From contig JALSJL010000413.1 in NCBI GenBank assembly GCA_026989405.1, positions 1-11,115 of the forward strand: a DNA stretch of 11,115 nt, in the 5' to 3' direction. Positions 1-6,295 of this stretch are shown one piece after another. Under the pieces are notes generated by a model that did no database searches, was not told where the DNA came from, and saw only the letters and a program-made list of their open reading frames with translations. Source of the stretch: Marinosulfonomonas sp. Its GTDB lineage: Bacteria; Pseudomonadota; Alphaproteobacteria; Rhodobacterales; Rhodobacteraceae. Positions within the stretch are counted from its first letter, which is position 1. Each line of letters opens with the position of its first letter. A program made the position numbers and the translations under genes.

Positions 1-571
1 TCAGGCGGGGGGCGTCCGGCGTTTGAGGTGGCGCAACCCTGGTCAGCGTAAGAGGCACAAGCGCGGCGCAGCATAGTATTGCAAGCAGATTGTAGGAAAC
101 GTAGCTTCCCGGTTCCAACACGCCGATCAAGAGCTGGGCACCAAGCGAACCGGTGATGTCGACGCCGCGATATACCCCCATCGCGCGGCCCCGTGTCTGA
201 TTGGTAACCTTGGCCTGAAGCCATGCTTCGACGACGGTGTAACACCCTGCGACGCTGATGCCGGACATGATCCGCAGCAACGCCCAGGCCGTTGGGTCGA
301 TGATGACCATGTGGGCCAGGGTGCCGATCGTTCCGGCTGCAACGAAGGCCGAAAAGGCGCGGGCATGGCCAACGCTTCCCAGAAGGCGCGGCGCCCACCA
401 GCAGCCGATGAAGAATCCGAAAAAATGGGCGGAGCCGAGTACCCCGATCTGGGCCTTGGAAAAGCCGAGCGACAGGCCGGATATCGCGTCCAGCGGGCCG
501 AGGCCGCCGGTGCCCAGTTGCAACAGCACAACCGACATGAACAATGCCGTGAAAGAGATGATCAACCGCAT
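1..571 (-). CDS. MFS transporter, YcaD-like (N-terminal part, truncated by window edge)
   Basis: Reading the minus strand from the ATG at 571-569 gives an uninterrupted frame of 190 codons that runs off the window at position 1. The protein starts MRLIISFTAL and has alternating hydrophobic helices. Between helices 2 and 3 lies a short basic loop after GCWWAPRLLGSVGHARAF, the usual place of the MFS signature loop. Further on, VAGCYTVVEAWLQ followed by TRGRAMGVYR is characteristic of YcaD-like MFS permeases, which I recall as common in Rhodobacterales. About half of a typical 12-helix, roughly 400-residue permease is visible. The substrate cannot be inferred. The start has only a weak GGGCGG-like ribosome binding site. 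The gene is divergent from the one at 716 across a 144-bp intergenic gap with no clear promoter by eye. Confidence 0.85.
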   Translation of the reverse strand, partial: MRLIISFTALFMSVVLLQLGTGGLGPLDAISGLSLGFSKAQIGVLGSAHFFGFFIGCWWAPRLLGSVGHARAFSAFVAAGTIGTLAHMVIIDPTAWALLRIMSGISVAGCYTVVEAWLQAKVTNQTRGRAMGVYRGVDITGSLGAQLLIGVLEPGSYVSYNLLAILCCAALVPLTLTRVAPPQTPDAPRL

Positions 572-715
572 GAGACCGCCCGTTCTTCTTGCCTGTCTGT
601 CAGCGGCACAGCACCTGCGCTATCGCATGAGCGACAGGGCGATGTCGGTTTCGATACCGGCAAGTGGCAGCAAGCGCATTGCCCCAGGGGGCAGGGGCTG
701 TAAGCTGGTGGCGCG

Positions 716-1552
716 ATGATCGGATTTGTGAACAATCACTGGAACGGGCGCCTTGCGCTGGTGACGTCGGTGGCTTTGCCACTTGTCGGGCTGCATGTCG
801 GTGTGGTCGTGATCCTTGCCCATCTGGGTCTTGCGCCGGGACATTTTGCCCTTGGGGTCGGGGCGGCAATTCTGGCCTTGCTGGTCTGGCAGGTTGTCGG
901 GGTGTTTCGCGCCGTTGACCGGACCATCATCGAGCGTGGCGGTATCATGCCGGGTTTTGCCGGCTATCTGGCGATCACGATTGTTGTCCTGTCGACGGTT
1001 TACCAGCTTGCCGGGCTGGCGATCCCGGAATGGCCCGGCATTGTCCGGCCTGAAACCCGCGCAGTTGAAGTGCGGGTGGATGCGGCGCGCCGTGAATTTG
1101 TGCTTGATGGTCCGATTTCGCTGCGCGGTTTCAGCGTTCTTGAGCGACTGATCAGGGACAACCCGTCAATCCGCGCCATTGCTCTGCGCTCGCAGGGGGG
1201 CAGCGTCAGTGCCGCCCGCGGAATGGCGCGCCTGGTGGAAGATGCGGGGTTGGAAACGCGGGTTGCGGGTACTTGTTTTTCGGCCTGCACGCTTGTTTTC
1301 CTGGCAGGAGAGCCGCGCCGGCTCTTGGCGGGCGGGGTGCTTGGGTTTCATCGCTATGCCGTGGGCACCTATCAGAACCTGGGGGGCGTTGTGCTGCTCG
1401 ATGTCGAAAAAGAGCACGCGCGCGACCGGGCGTATTTTTGGCGGCGCGGGGTTTCTGATGCTTTCCTGGATCATGTTTTCGAAACCGAGCCAAGCGCAAT
1501 CTGGCGCCCGTCGCGCAACGAACTTCTGGCCGCCGGTGTGCTGCGCGACTGA
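716..1552 (+). CDS. Membrane-anchored ClpP/crotonase-fold-like periplasmic protein (COG3904-like)
   Basis: A 278-residue protein with three predicted membrane segments (about residues 14-36, 44-66 and 80-102) followed by a soluble domain of about 170 residues. The soluble domain carries SQGGSV (159-164), resembling the oxyanion-hole loop of ClpP and SppA. It is followed by CFSAC with Ser189, where the nucleophile of ClpP-like folds lies, and by GFHRY with His212, in the position of the catalytic His. This order matches the COG3904 'predicted periplasmic protein' family. Peptidase activity is an inference; no substrate is known to me. The two cysteines flanking Ser189 could form a disulfide in the periplasm. 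The start at 716 has a weak GGTGG about five bases upstream. Its last 82 bases overlap the convergent ImuA-like gene. Confidence 0.75.
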   Translation: MIGFVNNHWNGRLALVTSVALPLVGLHVGVVVILAHLGLAPGHFALGVGAAILALLVWQVVGVFRAVDRTIIERGGIMPGFAGYLAITIVVLSTVYQLAGLAIPEWPGIVRPETRAVEVRVDAARREFVLDGPISLRGFSVLERLIRDNPSIRAIALRSQGGSVSAARGMARLVEDAGLETRVAGTCFSACTLVFLAGEPRRLLAGGVLGFHRYAVGTYQNLGGVVLLDVEKEHARDRAYFWRRGVSDAFLDHVFETEPSAIWRPSRNELLAAGVLRD

Positions 1553-2169
1553 TCCGCGCCATCTGGCCGGTCTTCTGGCGCGGCCAGGCGCACCCCCTTT
1601 TTTCCGGCTGTCACGCGCCATGATTTCACCGGTGCGGTGCGGGCCCGCAGCCGGGTCAGTGCCCAACCGGGGGCTTCAGGGTCATGGTCTGCGGCCATGC
1701 GCCAGCGGCTTTCCACCCCCTGCGCCCCGCCGTCACCCGGTGTCAGCAGCAGGCCGATCGGGGCATGCGCGCCCTCGGTTGCGCCGGTTTCAGCGGCCAG
1801 ATGCAGCCGGCGCACGGGGGTCAGGGCCGGGGGCGCCGGAATGTCGGACACCACCAGGGGCACAGCCCCCGAACGCAGAATTTCCTCCATGCTCCAAAGC
1901 ACGTCTTCCGGGCGACGCACGGTCAGGAACGTAAAGCGTCCAGGGCTGGCGAACCCCGCCATGCCATCGGGGTTCAGCCGTTCGGGCAGCCAGCCCGGGG
2001 TGATCCAGAACACCGGCCCCGTGAGCGTCCCCGCGATCGTCATCGTCAGGGTTCTTCGGGCGTTGCCACAAATTTCATGAACCCGCGCCCGGGCAAGCGT
2101 CAGGTCCGCGAGAAAGCCATGTTCGGCGCGTGGGCGGTGCCGATGATTTCCGAGAAGTTGGGCCGTCAT
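1471..2169 (-). CDS. Stand-alone ImuA-like (RecA-related, SOS mutagenesis) protein
   Basis: A 232-residue protein that resembles ImuA (COG4544) in the order of its elements. VHEICG (30-35) is at the usual ImuA 'HEI/LFG' position. GPVFWITPGW (51-60) fits the Walker-like first strand, and RRPEDVLWSMEEILRSGAVPLVV (85-107) matches the strongly conserved central block. TPVRRLHLAAE (117-127) and a WRV end (184-186) complete the pattern. There is no recognisable Walker A GKT/S motif. ImuA normally works with ImuB and DnaE2 in SOS-induced translesion synthesis, but no imuB or dnaE2 gene is next to it here. A LexA-type box lies 17-31 bases upstream of the start, so damage induction is likely. Roughly the last 40 residues look low in conservation signal and overlap the convergent gene's 3' end. 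The family call is by motif recall, so a divergent paralogue with another job is possible. Confidence 0.7.
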   Translation of the reverse strand: MTAQLLGNHRHRPRAEHGFLADLTLARARVHEICGNARRTLTMTIAGTLTGPVFWITPGWLPERLNPDGMAGFASPGRFTFLTVRRPEDVLWSMEEILRSGAVPLVVSDIPAPPALTPVRRLHLAAETGATEGAHAPIGLLLTPGDGGAQGVESRWRMAADHDPEAPGWALTRLRARTAPVKSWRVTAGKKGVRLAAPEDRPDGADQSRSTPAARSSLRDGRQIALGSVSKT

Positions 2170-2185
2170 GTTCGCAAGGTAACGT

Positions 2186-2200
2186 GTTCTCTTTTTGTTC
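2186..2200. promoter_or_regulatory. LexA (SOS) box, alphaproteobacterial type
   Basis: GTTC at 2186-2189 and GTTC at 2197-2200 are separated by exactly seven bases. This GTTC-N7-GTTC direct repeat is the LexA operator form described for Rhodobacter and rhizobia, and it differs from the E. coli palindrome. It ends 17 bases upstream of the ImuA-like start at 2169. It is also 72 bases upstream of the divergent DsrE-family start. Position and the known SOS control of imuA genes support a real operator. Confidence 0.72.
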
Positions 2201-2210
2201 TCAATCTTTT

Positions 2211-2239
2211 TTGCAAGACAAAATCACGAATTGAATTAT
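2211..2239 (+). promoter_or_regulatory. Candidate sigma-70 promoter for the DsrE-family gene
   Basis: TTGCAA (2211-2216) and AATTAT (2234-2239) are spaced by 17 bases, each matching four of six consensus positions. The stretch is AT-rich compared with its surroundings and ends 32 bases before the ATG at 2272. The LexA-type box ends 10 bases upstream of the -35 element. This is a reading by eye. Confidence 0.35.
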
Positions 2240-2271
2240 GCTGGAAAGGCAATCAAACAGGGAAACCAATC

Positions 2272-2703
2272 ATGAAAAAGCTCGTCCTTGCCGTCATGCT
2301 CATCTTCGCGCCCCTCATGGCGCTGGCCCAGGGCAAAACCCACCATGTCGCCATCCATGTGGATCAAAATGACCCGAAGGTCATGAACATGGCGCTCAAC
2401 AATGTCCAGAACATAACGAAATACTATGAAAGCCAGGGCGACACTGTTGTCATCGAACTGGTGGCCTACGGCCCCGGCCTGAACATGTTCATCCCCGGCA
2501 AAAGCCCGGTGGAAGACCGGATCAAAGTTCTGTCACTGGAGCTTGAGAACCTTTCTTTCGCAGCCTGTGGCAACACTCATCGCAAGATGTCGGCCAAGGC
2601 CGGACAGGATATTCCGCTGATGTCGGAGGCGTCGGTGGTCCCGTCAGGTGTTGTGCGTCTGATCGAGTTGCAGGAAAACGGATACGCCTACGTCCGACCC
2701 TGA
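2272..2703 (+). CDS. Periplasmic DsrE-family protein
   Basis: A 143-residue protein that starts at the ATG at 2272, where an AGGGAA ribosome binding site (2259-2264) is well placed. The frame is open much further upstream, but that part is antisense to the ImuA-like gene and is not coding. Residues 1-19 form a signal peptide (KK, hydrophobic core, MALA then Q), so the mature protein is exported. The mature part has the DsrE/F-like layout: a first strand HHVAIHVDQNDP, then helix MNMALNNVQNITKYY, then strand VVIELVAYGPGL. A single mature cysteine, Cys99 in FAACGNTHRKM, sits where the active Cys of many COG1416 proteins lies. DsrE relatives take part in sulfur relay, but the role of exported single-Cys forms is not established. 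An LexA box upstream could also affect it. Confidence 0.8.
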   Translation: MKKLVLAVMLIFAPLMALAQGKTHHVAIHVDQNDPKVMNMALNNVQNITKYYESQGDTVVIELVAYGPGLNMFIPGKSPVEDRIKVLSLELENLSFAACGNTHRKMSAKAGQDIPLMSEASVVPSGVVRLIELQENGYAYVRP

Positions 2704-2732
2704 GCCCTTGCAATTGGCGCCACTGCACATCA

Positions 2733-2761
2733 GTCTGCCCCGGGAAAAACTCGGGGCGGAC
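2733..2761 (+). promoter_or_regulatory. Hairpin covering the ribosome binding site of the aldo/keto reductase
   Basis: GTCTGCCCCG (2733-2742) pairs with CGGGGCGGAC (2752-2761) through ten consecutive pairs, one of them G-T, around a nine-base loop. No T-run follows, so it is a poor intrinsic terminator. The 3' arm contains GGCGGA (2755-2760), the only purine-rich sequence at ribosome binding site distance from the ATG at 2766. It may lower translation of the reductase, or act as a Rho-independent pause after the DsrE-family gene. Confidence 0.5.
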
Positions 2762-2765
2762 CTGC

Positions 2766-3809
2766 ATGAAATACCGGAAACTCGGCCGCAGCGAACTTGA
2801 GGTGTCTGCGCTTTGCCTGGGGTCGATGACCTGGGGCGCACAAAACACGGCTCAGGAGGCGCATGGCCAGATAGACATGGCGCTGGATGGCGGGATCAAC
2901 TTCATTGATACCGCCGAACTGTATCCGACCTATCCGATCCTGGCCGAAACCGTGGGCCGGACCGAACAGATCATCGGCGAATGGTTTGCCCGAACCGGGC
3001 GGCGCGATGAGGTTGTTCTTGCCACCAAGATTACCGGAGCGGGCCAGGAAAAAGTGCGCAACGGTGCACCGATCACGCCGAAAGGTATCCGCACCGCTGT
3101 CGAAGGCTCGCTCAGGCGGCTGAACACGGATGTGATCGACCTGTATCAGCTGCATTGGCCGAACCGCGGTTCCTACCATTTTCGCCAATACTGGAACTAC
3201 ACCCCGCCCGACCTGGACCCGACCGAGGTCGAGGAAGACATGCTGGGCGTGCTGGAAGAAATGCAGCGTCAGGTCGACGCCGGAAAGGTGCGCTATTTCG
3301 GCCTGTCGAACGAAAGCGCCTGGGGCACGGCCAGGTGGCTTGATCTGGCACAAAGGCATGGGCTGCCACGGGTGCAGACCATCCAGAACGAATATTCACT
3401 GTTGTGCCGGATATTCGATCTCGATCTTGGCGAACTGGCGCAGAACGAAGATGTCGATCTTTTGGCTTACACGCCGCTGGCGGCGGGTTTGCTGACCGGA
3501 AAATACAAGCCCGACGTGGTTCCGCCCGGAACCCGGCGGGCGGTGGCGCCGGACCTGAACGGGCGCATCACCGACCGTGTCTGGGGGGCCATAGACGCCT
3601 ACCACGCCATTGCCGACAAGCACGGCATCGACCCGGTGGAAATGGCGCTTGCCTGGGCGCTGACCCGGCCGTTCATGGGCTCGGTCATTATCGGCGCAAC
3701 GCGCAACGATCACATTGCCCGGGCGCTTGGGGCTGTTGAACTGGAGCTGTCGCCAGAGGTTCTGGCAGACATTGCAACCGCGCATAAAGCACACCCGATG
3801 CCGTTCTAG
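2766..3809 (+). CDS. Aldo/keto reductase, Tas-like
   Basis: A 347-residue cytoplasmic NADPH-dependent oxidoreductase, almost exactly the length of E. coli Tas (346). The catalytic tetrad of the aldo/keto reductase (beta/alpha)8 barrel is complete: Asp48 and Tyr53 in FIDTAELYP, Lys88 in LATKI and His130 in LYQLHWP. Near the C-terminus GSVIIGATRNDHI fits the cofactor-binding region of the family. The residues around 135-160 (RGSYHFRQYWNYTP) match the insertion found in Tas-type members. The physiological substrate of this group is not settled. The ATG lies 62 bases after the DsrE-family stop, so cotranscription is possible. A hairpin covers its ribosome binding site and an intergenic repeat begins at its stop codon. 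Confidence 0.9.
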   Translation: MKYRKLGRSELEVSALCLGSMTWGAQNTAQEAHGQIDMALDGGINFIDTAELYPTYPILAETVGRTEQIIGEWFARTGRRDEVVLATKITGAGQEKVRNGAPITPKGIRTAVEGSLRRLNTDVIDLYQLHWPNRGSYHFRQYWNYTPPDLDPTEVEEDMLGVLEEMQRQVDAGKVRYFGLSNESAWGTARWLDLAQRHGLPRVQTIQNEYSLLCRIFDLDLGELAQNEDVDLLAYTPLAAGLLTGKYKPDVVPPGTRRAVAPDLNGRITDRVWGAIDAYHAIADKHGIDPVEMALAWALTRPFMGSVIIGATRNDHIARALGAVELELSPEVLADIATAHKAHPMPF

Positions 3810-3911
3810 AGCGTGTCGCGTTCGTGCCTGTTCACGCGGAACGCTCCAACGCCCTGTTTTTCGCATGTCCGAGAAGCTCAAGGCCGGTTTCCACTTTTGA
3901 GCGGCATGCCT
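3809..3911. repeat. Two-hairpin intergenic repeat element
   Basis: Hairpin 1 (3809-3846) has arms GAGCGT/ACGCTC, then a T-G wobble and CGCGT/ACGCG after one mismatch. Hairpin 2 (3863-3909) nests GCTCAA/TTGAGC (3876-3881, 3897-3902) inside GCATG/CATGC (3863-3867, 3905-3909). The middle wording (GTTTTTCGCATGTCC and CCGGTTTCCACTTTT) resembles dispersed palindromic intergenic repeats I recall from many Rhizobiales and Rhodobacterales genomes. The element starts at the last base of the reductase stop codon and ends 43 bases before the next start, and it may end transcription. Only one copy lies in this window, so repetition elsewhere is inferred. Confidence 0.6.
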
Positions 3912-3954
3912 TGGGATTCCATCACGCCCGCTTGTCTGATAGGACATGGCCAGC

Positions 3955-4311
3955 ATGACAGGTCTCTCGGTTTTCAGAACGGTCTTGATGGCAGCGGCGC
4001 TGCTGGTGTCGGCGTGTCAGCAAGACCGGGACCCAGCCGATGCCGGGCTGGCCGGCTACAACCCGAATTTGCTCGAAATCCAGCGCGCCCAATGCGAAGC
4101 CGGTGGCGGGCGGTTTGGCAAGGGCGGGAAGGGGGGCTCATTCGTTTGCTACCAGAACACCGGGGATGCCAACAAGTCCTGCAGCTCGGGGCGCGATTGC
4201 GAGGGGCTGTGCCTTGCGCGCTCGCAAACCTGTGCTCCGGTCAAACCGTTTTTCGGGTGCCATGAAATCCTGAGCGATTCGGGATTGCGCTCCACGCTCT
4301 GCATCGACTGA
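3955..4311 (+). CDS. Cys-rich lipoprotein of unknown function
   Basis: A 118-residue protein. I prefer the ATG at 3955 because AGGA (3941-3944) is then ten bases away; the in-frame ATG at 3946 leaves only one base. Residues about 3-21 form a lipoprotein signal peptide ending in LVSAC, with the lipidated Cys at 21, so it should be anchored to a membrane on the periplasmic side. Eight further cysteines follow, six of them in the last 45 residues (SCSSGRDCEGLCLARSQTC, FGCHE and TLC), which suggests up to four disulfides. A Gly-rich stretch (GRFGKGGKGG) precedes them. I recall similar conserved hypothetical proteins in Rhodobacteraceae but know no function. The gene stands alone between the repeat element and the desaturase leader. 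Confidence 0.72.
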   Translation: MTGLSVFRTVLMAAALLVSACQQDRDPADAGLAGYNPNLLEIQRAQCEAGGGRFGKGGKGGSFVCYQNTGDANKSCSSGRDCEGLCLARSQTCAPVKPFFGCHEILSDSGLRSTLCID

Positions 4312-4345
4312 AAACTATAGCCGAGACGGCGAATTTGCGCTACAG

Positions 4346-4370
4346 TCCGGCTGTCCGAAACGCTGCCGGA
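4346..4370 (+). terminator. Weak terminator-like hairpin after the lipoprotein gene
   Basis: TCCGGC (4346-4351) and GCCGGA (4365-4370) are perfect complements around a 13-base loop and are followed by TTT. The stem is short and the T-run is minimal, so termination is uncertain. Confidence 0.25.
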
Positions 4371-4403
4371 TTTGCAGGCCCGGGCACCGCAATGCAGTAT
4401 TCA

Positions 4404-4440
4404 CATGCGCCACCGCAAGGCAATTGCGTGGTTGCGCATG
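4404..4440. promoter_or_regulatory. Imperfect palindrome upstream of the desaturase
   Basis: CATGCGC (4404-4410) and GCGCATG (4434-4440) are perfect complements. Inside them CGCAA (4414-4418) pairs with TTGCG (4424-4428) around a five-base loop. The element ends nine bases before the GGAGGG ribosome binding site at 4450. It could be a repressor operator or a stem in the 5' untranslated RNA. No clear promoter is visible upstream; TTGCAG at 4372 with a weak -10 near 4395 is only a guess. Confidence 0.45.
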
Positions 4441-4459
4441 CTCGACGTCGGAGGGAAAA

Positions 4460-5365
4460 TTGGCGCAAGAAAAAGGCAGGAGGCGCACTGAATGGCCCAC
4501 GGTCGGGCTGCTGGCCTTGTGCTACGGTATCTGGGCGCTGGCCACGACGCTGCTCGCGCAGGTCTGGCTGCCCGCGGGGATTGTATTGGCGGCCTTGGCG
4601 ATCACGTTGTTTTCGTCCCTGCAGCACGAGGTTCTGCACGGCCATCCGTTTGCGTCCAGGGCTGTGAACGAAGCCCTGGTCTTTCCGGGCCTGTCCTTGT
4701 TCATACCATATCGACGGTTTCGTGATCTTCATCTGGCCCACCATGTCGATGCCCGCCTGACCGACCCTTTTGACGACCCGGAATCCAACTATCTCGACCC
4801 CGGGCTGTGGGAGTCTTTGCCAGCATGGTCAAAACGTCTGCGCCGGTTCAACAACACGCTTTTGGGCCGGATGCTTGTCGGCCCGGCGCTTTCACAGATT
4901 GCCTTCATGAAAGATGACCTGAGGCTGATCCGCGACGGGCGCAAAGACGTGCTGTGGGGCTGGATCTGGCATGTTCCGGCCCTCATCGTTGTGGGGCTGT
5001 GGCTGGCCCATGTCGGCGCGATGCCGGTCTGGGCCTATGTGCTGGCTGCCTATCTTGGCCTGTCGGTCCTGAAAATCCGGACATTTCTCGAACACCGGGC
5101 ACATGAGCACACCGGCGCGCGCACCGTCATTATCGAAGATCGCGGGCCTTTGGCGCTGTTGTTCCTGAACAACAATTTCCATGTGGTGCACCATATGCAT
5201 CCGAGGGTGCCCTGGTATGAGCTTCCCGAAAGGTTTGCCCGTGACCGGATGCGATACCTGTCGCGCAACGATGGGTATTACTACCGCAACTACATGGCTG
5301 TTTTCGCAAGGTTTCTGCTGAAACCAAAAGATCCGGTGGCACACCCGATCTGGCGCCGTTCCTGA
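4460..5365 (+). CDS. Membrane fatty acid desaturase
   Basis: A 301-residue protein if begun at the TTG at 4460, which has GGAGGG (4450-4455) at good distance; an upstream in-frame TTG at 4424 lies inside the palindrome and lacks a ribosome binding site. The three histidine boxes of the di-iron desaturase superfamily (COG3239) are present: HEVLHGH (56-62), HLAHH (91-95) and HVVHH (241-245). An EHRAHEH stretch at 211-217 adds further histidines. Hydrophobic pairs around 15-52 and 168-205 place the boxes on the cytoplasmic face. Such enzymes introduce double bonds into acyl chains using O2 and electrons from a ferredoxin or cytochrome; the exact substrate is unknown. No electron-transfer partner is next to it. 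The EamA-type transporter begins 21 bases after its stop and is probably cotranscribed. Confidence 0.88.
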   Translation: MAQEKGRRRTEWPTVGLLALCYGIWALATTLLAQVWLPAGIVLAALAITLFSSLQHEVLHGHPFASRAVNEALVFPGLSLFIPYRRFRDLHLAHHVDARLTDPFDDPESNYLDPGLWESLPAWSKRLRRFNNTLLGRMLVGPALSQIAFMKDDLRLIRDGRKDVLWGWIWHVPALIVVGLWLAHVGAMPVWAYVLAAYLGLSVLKIRTFLEHRAHEHTGARTVIIEDRGPLALLFLNNNFHVVHHMHPRVPWYELPERFARDRMRYLSRNDGYYYRNYMAVFARFLLKPKDPVAHPIWRRS

Positions 5366-5386
5366 AACTGTGCAAAGACCGGGCTG

Positions 5387-6295
5387 ATGGAAGCCTGGAT
5401 ACCTGTCACACTGGTCGCAGCGACGGCCCAGACCTTGCGGTTCATGCTGCAAAAGCACCTGAAATCGACCCGGCTGAACACGGCGGGCGCGACGCTTTCA
5501 AGGTTTGTCTACTCGGCGCCGTTGGTGGCCCTGACCCTGGTCGTCTACATGGCTGTCACCAAGCAGGCCCTGCCCGAAACCTCGCCGCGCTTCTGGGTCT
5601 TTGCCCTGTCCGGCGGGCTTGCACAAATTCTGGCGACTCTGTGCGTGGTGGCGCTTTTTGCCGAGCGCAATTTCGCGGTGGGGATCACGCTCAAGAAAAC
5701 CGAGGTCCTGCAGGCTGCGATACTGGGTTTTCTCATTCTGGGTGAAAGCGTGACCTTCCCGGCCGCGGGGGCCATTCTTCTTGGTTTCGTCGCGGTCCTT
5801 TTTCTGTCCGAGGGGCGATCTGCTTCGGGTGCGGGCCTGCGGGGGCATGGGTTGTTCAACCGGGCGATCGGGCTGGGGCTGCTGTCCGGGGTCCTGTTCG
5901 CGTTTTCCGGAATTGGGTATCGCGGCGCGACTTTGGCGCTGGCCTCGGACAACCCGGTTGTGCGCGCGGGCCTGACGCTGGCGCTGGTCACCGCAAGCCA
6001 GAGCCTGGCGATGGGCAGCTGGCTGTTCTGGCGCGACCGCGCACAGCTTGGCGCCGTGCTTCGGGCCTGGCGGGTTGCGGGGCTGGTCGGGATCACCTCG
6101 ATGATTGGCAGTTTTGGCTGGTTCCTGGCATTCACGCTGCAAACGGTCGCCTACGTCAAGGCGCTCGGGCAGGTCGAACTGGTGCTCAGCCTGCTTGCGT
6201 CGGTGTTGTTTTTCCGCGAACGGGTGACAAGGCGCGAAATTGGCGGGATAGCCCTGTTGCTGGCGTCAATCCTGATCCTGGTTCTGGTCACCTGA
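5387..6295 (+). CDS. EamA/DMT-family transporter
   Basis: A 302-residue, almost entirely hydrophobic protein with about ten predicted membrane helices arranged as two halves, as in the drug/metabolite transporter superfamily. The first half ends with KKTEVLQAAILGFLILGES (about 105-123). The second half carries the equivalent VKALGQVELVLSLLASVLFFRER (255-277), the conserved end-of-repeat motif of EamA domains. Length is typical. The substrate cannot be told from sequence. The ATG has no strong ribosome binding site, which fits translation coupled to the desaturase 21 bases upstream. Its stop codon overlaps the convergent NUDIX gene by eight bases. Confidence 0.85.
   Translation: MEAWIPVTLVAATAQTLRFMLQKHLKSTRLNTAGATLSRFVYSAPLVALTLVVYMAVTKQALPETSPRFWVFALSGGLAQILATLCVVALFAERNFAVGITLKKTEVLQAAILGFLILGESVTFPAAGAILLGFVAVLFLSEGRSASGAGLRGHGLFNRAIGLGLLSGVLFAFSGIGYRGATLALASDNPVVRAGLTLALVTASQSLAMGSWLFWRDRAQLGAVLRAWRVAGLVGITSMIGSFGWFLAFTLQTVAYVKALGQVELVLSLLASVLFFRERVTRREIGGIALLLASILILVLVT

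Noticed and set aside
258..719. Plus-strand open frames at 258-719 and 311-703
   Set aside because: They lie opposite the clear MFS transporter frame on the minus strand, are Arg/Pro-rich and show no family resemblance. The final 30 codons (from ATG 627) overlap the 716 start as ATGA but have no ribosome binding site.
600..869. Minus-strand short frames over 600-869
   Set aside because: They overlap the start of the 716 gene and read as low-complexity shadow protein without a ribosome binding site.
1684..2271. Upstream extension of the DsrE-family frame
   Set aside because: The part before 2272 is antisense to the ImuA-like gene. The signal peptide and ribosome binding site place the real start at 2272.
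3819..3833. A second GTTC...GTTC pair inside the intergenic repeat
   Set aside because: The spacing is six bases, not seven, and the bases belong to hairpin 1 of the repeat, so it is not called a LexA box.
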